Of a DNA stretch of 7,666 nt, positions 4,411-7,666 are shown piece by piece; the first letter of the stretch is position 1, and every line of letters begins with the position of its first letter. Both the position numbers and the translations under genes were made by a program. This DNA comes from Acidobacteriota bacterium. GTDB taxonomy: Bacteria > Acidobacteriota > Terriglobia > Bryobacterales > Bryobacteraceae. The notes under the pieces were generated by a model. The model saw only the letters and a list, made by a program, of their open reading frames with translations, had not been told where the DNA came from and did not search any database. The stretch lies in NCBI GenBank assembly GCA_021788955.1, contig JAJYKC010000088.1, forward strand, positions 316 through 7,981, in the 5' to 3' direction.

Positions 4411-6432
4411 ATGAGCGAGACAAACCCTCTTTTGGAGATGCAGTTCCGGATTCCGTTTGACCGGGTGCGAGCGGAGCAGGTGGAGCCGGCGATTGGGAAG
4501 TTGATTGAGGACGCCCGGGCGGCGGTGGATGGGATCGCGGGGCGGGAGGGGCATAACTACGCCAACACGCTGGGGGCGCTGGATGGGGCGACGGAGCCGC
4601 TCGAGTATGCGGCGGGGATTGTGCGGCATCTGGAGTCGGTGGCGACGACGCCGGCGCTGCGGGCGGCGCACAACGCGGTGGAGCCGGCGATTGCTTTGTT
4701 TTTCGCGGGGATTCCGCTGAATGAGCCGCTGTGGAAGGCGGTGAAGGCGTGCGCGGAATCGGACGAGGCGGGGAGGCTCGATCCGGTGCGGAAGCGGTTT
4801 CTCGATAAGACGGTGGACAGCTTCAAGCGGCACGGGGCGCTGCTCGATGAAGCGGGGAAAAAGCGGCTGGAGGCGATGGACGTCGAGCTGACGCAGCTTA
4901 CGACAAAGTTTGCCGAAAATGTTTTGGACGCGACGAACGAGTTTGAGCTGATTGTAACGGATGAGGCGGACCTGGCGGGGCTGCCGGAGAGCGCGCGGGC
5001 GGCGGCGCGGGCCTCAGCGGCGGCGAAGGGGAAAGAAGGCTGGCGGTTTTCGCTGCAGGCACCGAGTTATCTGGCGGTGATGACGTACCTGGACAAGCGG
5101 GAGATCCGGGAGACGGTGTGGCGGGCGTACAACCAGCGGGCGACGTCGGGCGAGCGGAACAACTGGCCGCGGATCGCGCGGATTCTGGAGTTGCGGCGCG
5201 AGAAGGCGGCGCTGCTGGGGTATGCGAGTTTCGCGGATCTCGTGCTCGAAGACCGGATGGCACACCGGGGCGAGAAGGCTGAGGGGTTTTTAGAAGAGCT
5301 GGCGCGGAAGACGCAGACGCGGTTCGAGGCGGAGAACGCGGAGTTGCGCGAGTTCGCCGGGATCGAGATGCAGCCGTGGGACGTGGGCTACTGGGCGGAG
5401 AAACTGCGGAAGAAGCTGTACGATTTCGACGAAGAAGAACTGCGGCCGTATTTTCCGGTGGACCGCGTGATTGCGGGGTTGTTCGAGATTGCGACGAAGC
5501 TGTACGGCATCCGGGTGGTGGAAGAGCAGGGCGTGCCGGCCTGGGATGCGAACGTGCGGACGTACCGCGTGGAGGATCCGGAGAGCGGGAAACTGTGGGC
5601 GCTGTTTTACGCCGACTGGTTTCCGCGGGACAACAAGCGGGGCGGGGCGTGGATGGATTCGCTGATCACGGGAGGTCCGGCGAGCCGGTTGGGCGAGGCG
5701 CACGTGGGGCTGATCTGCGGGAACCTGACGCCGCCGGTGGACGGGAAGCCGGCGCTGCTGACGCACCGCGAGGTGGAGACGATATTTCACGAGTTCGGGC
5801 ACCTGATGCACCATTGCCTGAGCCGGGTGCCGATCCGGAGCCTGGCGGGGACGAACGTGGCGTGGGATTTTGTCGAGCTGCCGAGCCAGATCATGGAGAA
5901 CTGGACGTGGGAGCGCGAGGCGCTGGACCTGTTCGCGCGGCATTACGAGACGGGCGCGGCGATACCGGAAGAGTTGTTCGCGAAGATGAAGCGGGCGAAG
6001 AATTTCCGGGCGGCGAACGCGCAGATGCGGCAGGTAGGGTTTGGGACGGTGGACCTGGCGTTGCACCGGCATTACTCGCCGGAACGGGACGGCGACGTGA
6101 TGAGTTATGCGAGGAACATACTGGCGCGATACTCACCGGCGCCGCTGCCGGATAACTACGGGATGTTAGCGGGATTTACTCACTTATTCGCGAGTCCGGT
6201 GGGTTATGGGGCGGGTTATTACTCGTATAAGTGGGCGGAGGTGCTGGACGCGGACGCTTTCAGCCGGTTCCGGAAGGAAGGGATCTTCAACGGGGAGACG
6301 GGGGCTTCGTTCCGCGATAACATCCTCGCCAAGGGCGACAGCGCGGACCCGGCGGGACTGTTCCGGGCGTTCATGGGACGGGACCCGGACCCGAACGCAC
6401 TGCTTGAGCGGAGCGGGCTGCTGGCGGGGTAG
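4411..6432 (+). CDS. M3 family zinc metallopeptidase (oligopeptidase A-like)
   Basis: The predicted protein is 673 aa, close to the usual ~680 aa of oligopeptidase A (OpdA/PrlC) and dipeptidyl carboxypeptidase Dcp. It has no signal peptide, so it should act in the cytoplasm. By family it trims short peptides left by larger proteases, and some relatives cleave released signal peptides. The zinc site is HEFGH (460-464), with the third ligand Glu489 in WDFVELPSQIMENW. Near the C-terminus GYGAGYYSYKWAEVLDADAF (598-617) is the conserved substrate-binding segment of the family. The N-terminus NPLL..QFRIPFDRVRAEQ is closer to OpdA than to Dcp. I chose ATG 4411 because AGAGG lies eight bases upstream and the start matches the family. 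The frame is open back to 4309, but those residues do not fit. It is transcribed away from the accessory block and appears intact. Confidence 0.95.
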   Translation: MSETNPLLEMQFRIPFDRVRAEQVEPAIGKLIEDARAAVDGIAGREGHNYANTLGALDGATEPLEYAAGIVRHLESVATTPALRAAHNAVEPAIALFFAGIPLNEPLWKAVKACAESDEAGRLDPVRKRFLDKTVDSFKRHGALLDEAGKKRLEAMDVELTQLTTKFAENVLDATNEFELIVTDEADLAGLPESARAAARASAAAKGKEGWRFSLQAPSYLAVMTYLDKREIRETVWRAYNQRATSGERNNWPRIARILELRREKAALLGYASFADLVLEDRMAHRGEKAEGFLEELARKTQTRFEAENAELREFAGIEMQPWDVGYWAEKLRKKLYDFDEEELRPYFPVDRVIAGLFEIATKLYGIRVVEEQGVPAWDANVRTYRVEDPESGKLWALFYADWFPRDNKRGGAWMDSLITGGPASRLGEAHVGLICGNLTPPVDGKPALLTHREVETIFHEFGHLMHHCLSRVPIRSLAGTNVAWDFVELPSQIMENWTWEREALDLFARHYETGAAIPEELFAKMKRAKNFRAANAQMRQVGFGTVDLALHRHYSPERDGDVMSYARNILARYSPAPLPDNYGMLAGFTHLFASPVGYGAGYYSYKWAEVLDADAFSRFRKEGIFNGETGASFRDNILAKGDSADPAGLFRAFMGRDPDPNALLERSGLLAG

Positions 6433-6481
6433 GTACTCTCGCAAGCGCAGCGACCCGGGTGCACTCGGGGGCGGCTGGAGT

Positions 6482-6487
6482 TATAGT
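6482..6487 (+). promoter_or_regulatory. Candidate -10 box for the small secreted protein gene
   Basis: TATAGT in an otherwise GC-rich gap matches five of six -10 bases. No good -35 lies 16-18 bp upstream (GTGCAC at the 17-bp distance). It would start transcription near 6494 and give a leader of about 45 nt that includes the 6503-6521 hairpin. This supports separate transcription from the peptidase gene. Confidence 0.35.
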
Positions 6488-6502
6488 ATCCGCAGTTTGG
6501 GT

Positions 6503-6521
6503 CCGGGAATCGGGTTCCCGG
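6503..6521 (+). other. Stem-loop just upstream of a ribosome binding site
   Basis: CCGGGAA (6503-6509) and TTCCCGG (6515-6521) form a perfect 7-bp stem with a 5-nt loop. The stem ends one base before the purine-rich ribosome binding site GGAAAGGG (6523-6530), which precedes ATG 6538 by seven bases. There is no U run, so a terminator for the peptidase gene is unlikely. It could stabilise the mRNA or affect ribosome access. Confidence 0.45.
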
Positions 6522-6537
6522 CGGAAAGGGCAAACAA

Positions 6538-7002
6538 ATGCGGAACAGGATGACACGGATTGCCATCGGTGTCGCGATGGCGGCAATCGGAGCGTATGCG
6601 GCGGACAACTCGCTTGGAACGTGGAAGCTGAACATGGAGAAGTCGAAGTTCAGCCCCTCGGCTCCCGTTAAGAGTCTTTCTACGACACGGGAAGCATCGG
6701 ATGGCGGGGTGAAGGTGACCACTACCGGAGAGCGCGCCGATGGGGCAGCGATTGAGTCGAGCTACACGGCAAAGTATGACGGGAGCGAAGCGGAGGTGAC
6801 CGGCGCCCCGTTTGACACCATCTCGATCAAACAGGTGAATGCGAATACGTTCACGTTCAGTGAGAAGAAGAAGGACGGGAAGTTCAGCGTCCGAGGGCGG
6901 AGCGTGGTGGCGAAGGATGGCAAGACGATGACGAACACGCTCAGAGGCACGAACGCGGACGGCAAAGCATACAGCGCCACGATGGTTTGGGAGAAGCAGT
7001 AG
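6538..7002 (+). CDS. Small exported protein of unknown function (acidobacterial type)
   Basis: This 154-aa protein begins with a signal peptide: basic MRNRMTR, hydrophobic residues 8-20 and a cleavage site after AYA (about residue 21, before ADNSLG). The mature part starts GTWKLNMEKSKFSP (27-40). It then alternates short polar and hydrophobic segments, as in an all-beta protein (VKVTTTGE, SYTAKYDG, TFTFSEKKKDGKFSVRGRS), and ends GTNADGKAYSATMVWEKQ. I recall many short secreted acidobacterial proteins with the same GTWKLN..KSKF opening and DGKT(M)T...GT..DGK ending. A lipocalin-like barrel is plausible but inferred. It would be periplasmic or outside the cell. ATG 6538 is favoured by GGAAAGGG seven bases upstream; ATG 6550 is an alternative. 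The function is unknown. Confidence 0.85.
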   Translation: MRNRMTRIAIGVAMAAIGAYAADNSLGTWKLNMEKSKFSPSAPVKSLSTTREASDGGVKVTTTGERADGAAIESSYTAKYDGSEAEVTGAPFDTISIKQVNANTFTFSEKKKDGKFSVRGRSVVAKDGKTMTNTLRGTNADGKAYSATMVWEKQ

Positions 7003-7009
7003 AGGCGAG

Positions 7010-7666
7010 TCAGCGGACGATGCGGTAGGAGACGATTTCGGGGTCGCTGGCGGCGTCGCCGACGGTGGTGGATTTCAGGAGCACTTCGAAGTAAGGCAGT
7101 TGGCCGCCGCCGGACTCACGGGTGAGGTTATCGAGGAAGCGGCCGGAGAGGCGCTCGTTGGTGACGAACTCGGCGGAGACTTCGTGGATGGCGCCGGAGG
7201 TTCCGAAGATAATGAGGACACTCCCGCGGCGGTTGAGGCCGGGGACGAAGGCGACGCCGCCGTATTCGGTGCGGGCAGGGCCAGAGAACGAGGAATGATA
7301 CTCGTTCTGCTCGCCGGGGCGGGGATTGAGGTTCACGCAGTAGGTGCCGCCTTCGCCGTAGTCGCGGCGGTAGCGGAAGTTGAGACCGCGGTCGAAAAGT
7401 TCGACCCAGGGGTCGGCGGGACGTGCGCCCATGAGGATGGCGTTCGCGCCGACGAAGTCGCGGAGGCGGTAGTCGCGCGGGGGGCGGATCTGCATGTGCT
7501 CGGCGAAGAAGGGGTTCAGGCGGGCGATGCGGACGACGTTCGAGAAACTCGACATGTCGGTGAGGTAGTAACTGGCGAAGTCCAACTTCGGCGGGACGAC
7601 GCGGGTCTGGACGCCGGCTTCGTGGACGAGTTGGGCGTAGCCGGGCGAGATGTATTCGCTCAAGGG
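7010..7666 (-). CDS. Conserved protein of unknown function, C-terminal part (start outside window)
   Basis: The frame is open from the right edge to TGA 7012-7010, giving 218 visible residues. The first visible codons (Pro-Leu-Ser-Glu) sit in an ongoing frame, so the true start lies beyond the window; the TTG at 7663 is unlikely to be the start. The visible part has YISPGYAQLVHEAG, a segment around LDFASYYLTDMSSFSNVVRIA, then a domain with ILMGARPADPWVELF (77-91), a region with NLNPRPGEQNEYHSSF, and GSVLIIFGTSGAIHEVSAEF (148-167). I recall this 'G...NPWVELF ... YGGVAF.P ... VLII.GTS..GT.AA.EF' layout as a C-terminal domain of acidobacterial proteins. Some of these carry an N-terminal winged-helix DNA-binding domain. 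That domain, if present, lies outside this window, so I do not call it a regulator. Confidence 0.8.
   Translation of the reverse strand, partial: PLSEYISPGYAQLVHEAGVQTRVVPPKLDFASYYLTDMSSFSNVVRIARLNPFFAEHMQIRPPRDYRLRDFVGANAILMGARPADPWVELFDRGLNFRYRRDYGEGGTYCVNLNPRPGEQNEYHSSFSGPARTEYGGVAFVPGLNRRGSVLIIFGTSGAIHEVSAEFVTNERLSGRFLDNLTRESGGGQLPYFEVLLKSTTVGDAASDPEIVSYRIVR

Noticed and set aside
5290..6072. 260-aa minus-strand frame inside the peptidase gene.
   Set aside because: It is Arg/Pro/His-rich, antisense to the HEFGH-containing region of the peptidase, and has no recognisable motifs.
6451..6474. Possible terminator after the peptidase gene (CCCG...CGGG).
   Set aside because: The stem is only four base pairs and no U run follows.

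Overview
The window is high-GC DNA with long reading frames strongly biased to G or C at third codon positions. Several protein types here (a small secreted protein with a GTWKLN..KSKF start, a convergent protein with an 'ILMGARPADPWVELF'-type C-terminal domain, and an ABC-2 exporter with a linked lipoprotein) are ones I associate with Acidobacteria of the Solibacter/Bryobacter type. That assignment rests on family recollection, not on a marker gene.

Layout. (1) Positions 1-2445, minus strand: a three-gene ABC-2 operon. The order is ATPase (2445-1411), permease (1414-584) and a lipoprotein (584 to beyond the left edge). The junctions overlap by 4 nt (ATGA) and 1 nt (TAATG), so the genes are probably translationally coupled. 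A candidate promoter upstream has a run of ten C on the transcribed strand in its -35/-10 spacer. (2) Positions 2446-4410: an accessory block of about 2 kb between the ABC operon and a divergent peptidase gene. Its composition is more mixed. It holds apparent gene remnants, a cluster of small stem-loops, and one intact toxin-antitoxin pair (3350-3981, toxin first, ATGA overlap) of the HigB/Gp49-like plus helix-turn-helix type. (3) Positions 4411-7002, plus strand: an M3 oligopeptidase A-like metallopeptidase (673 aa, HEFGH plus a downstream Glu ligand), then a small exported protein with its own leader. (4) Positions 7010-7666, minus strand: the C-terminal part of a protein whose start lies outside the window. 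It converges on the exported-protein gene with only 7 nt between stop codons.

The ABC genes should form one membrane complex, with the lipoprotein as a possible accessory. The toxin and antitoxin form a self-contained unit. The peptidase, the secreted protein and the right-edge gene show no obvious functional link. I do not see a clear undescribed multi-gene system. The most interesting signals are the poly-C promoter spacer, the lipoprotein fused by overlap to the exporter operon, and the patchwork of remnants and stem-loops around the toxin-antitoxin module.
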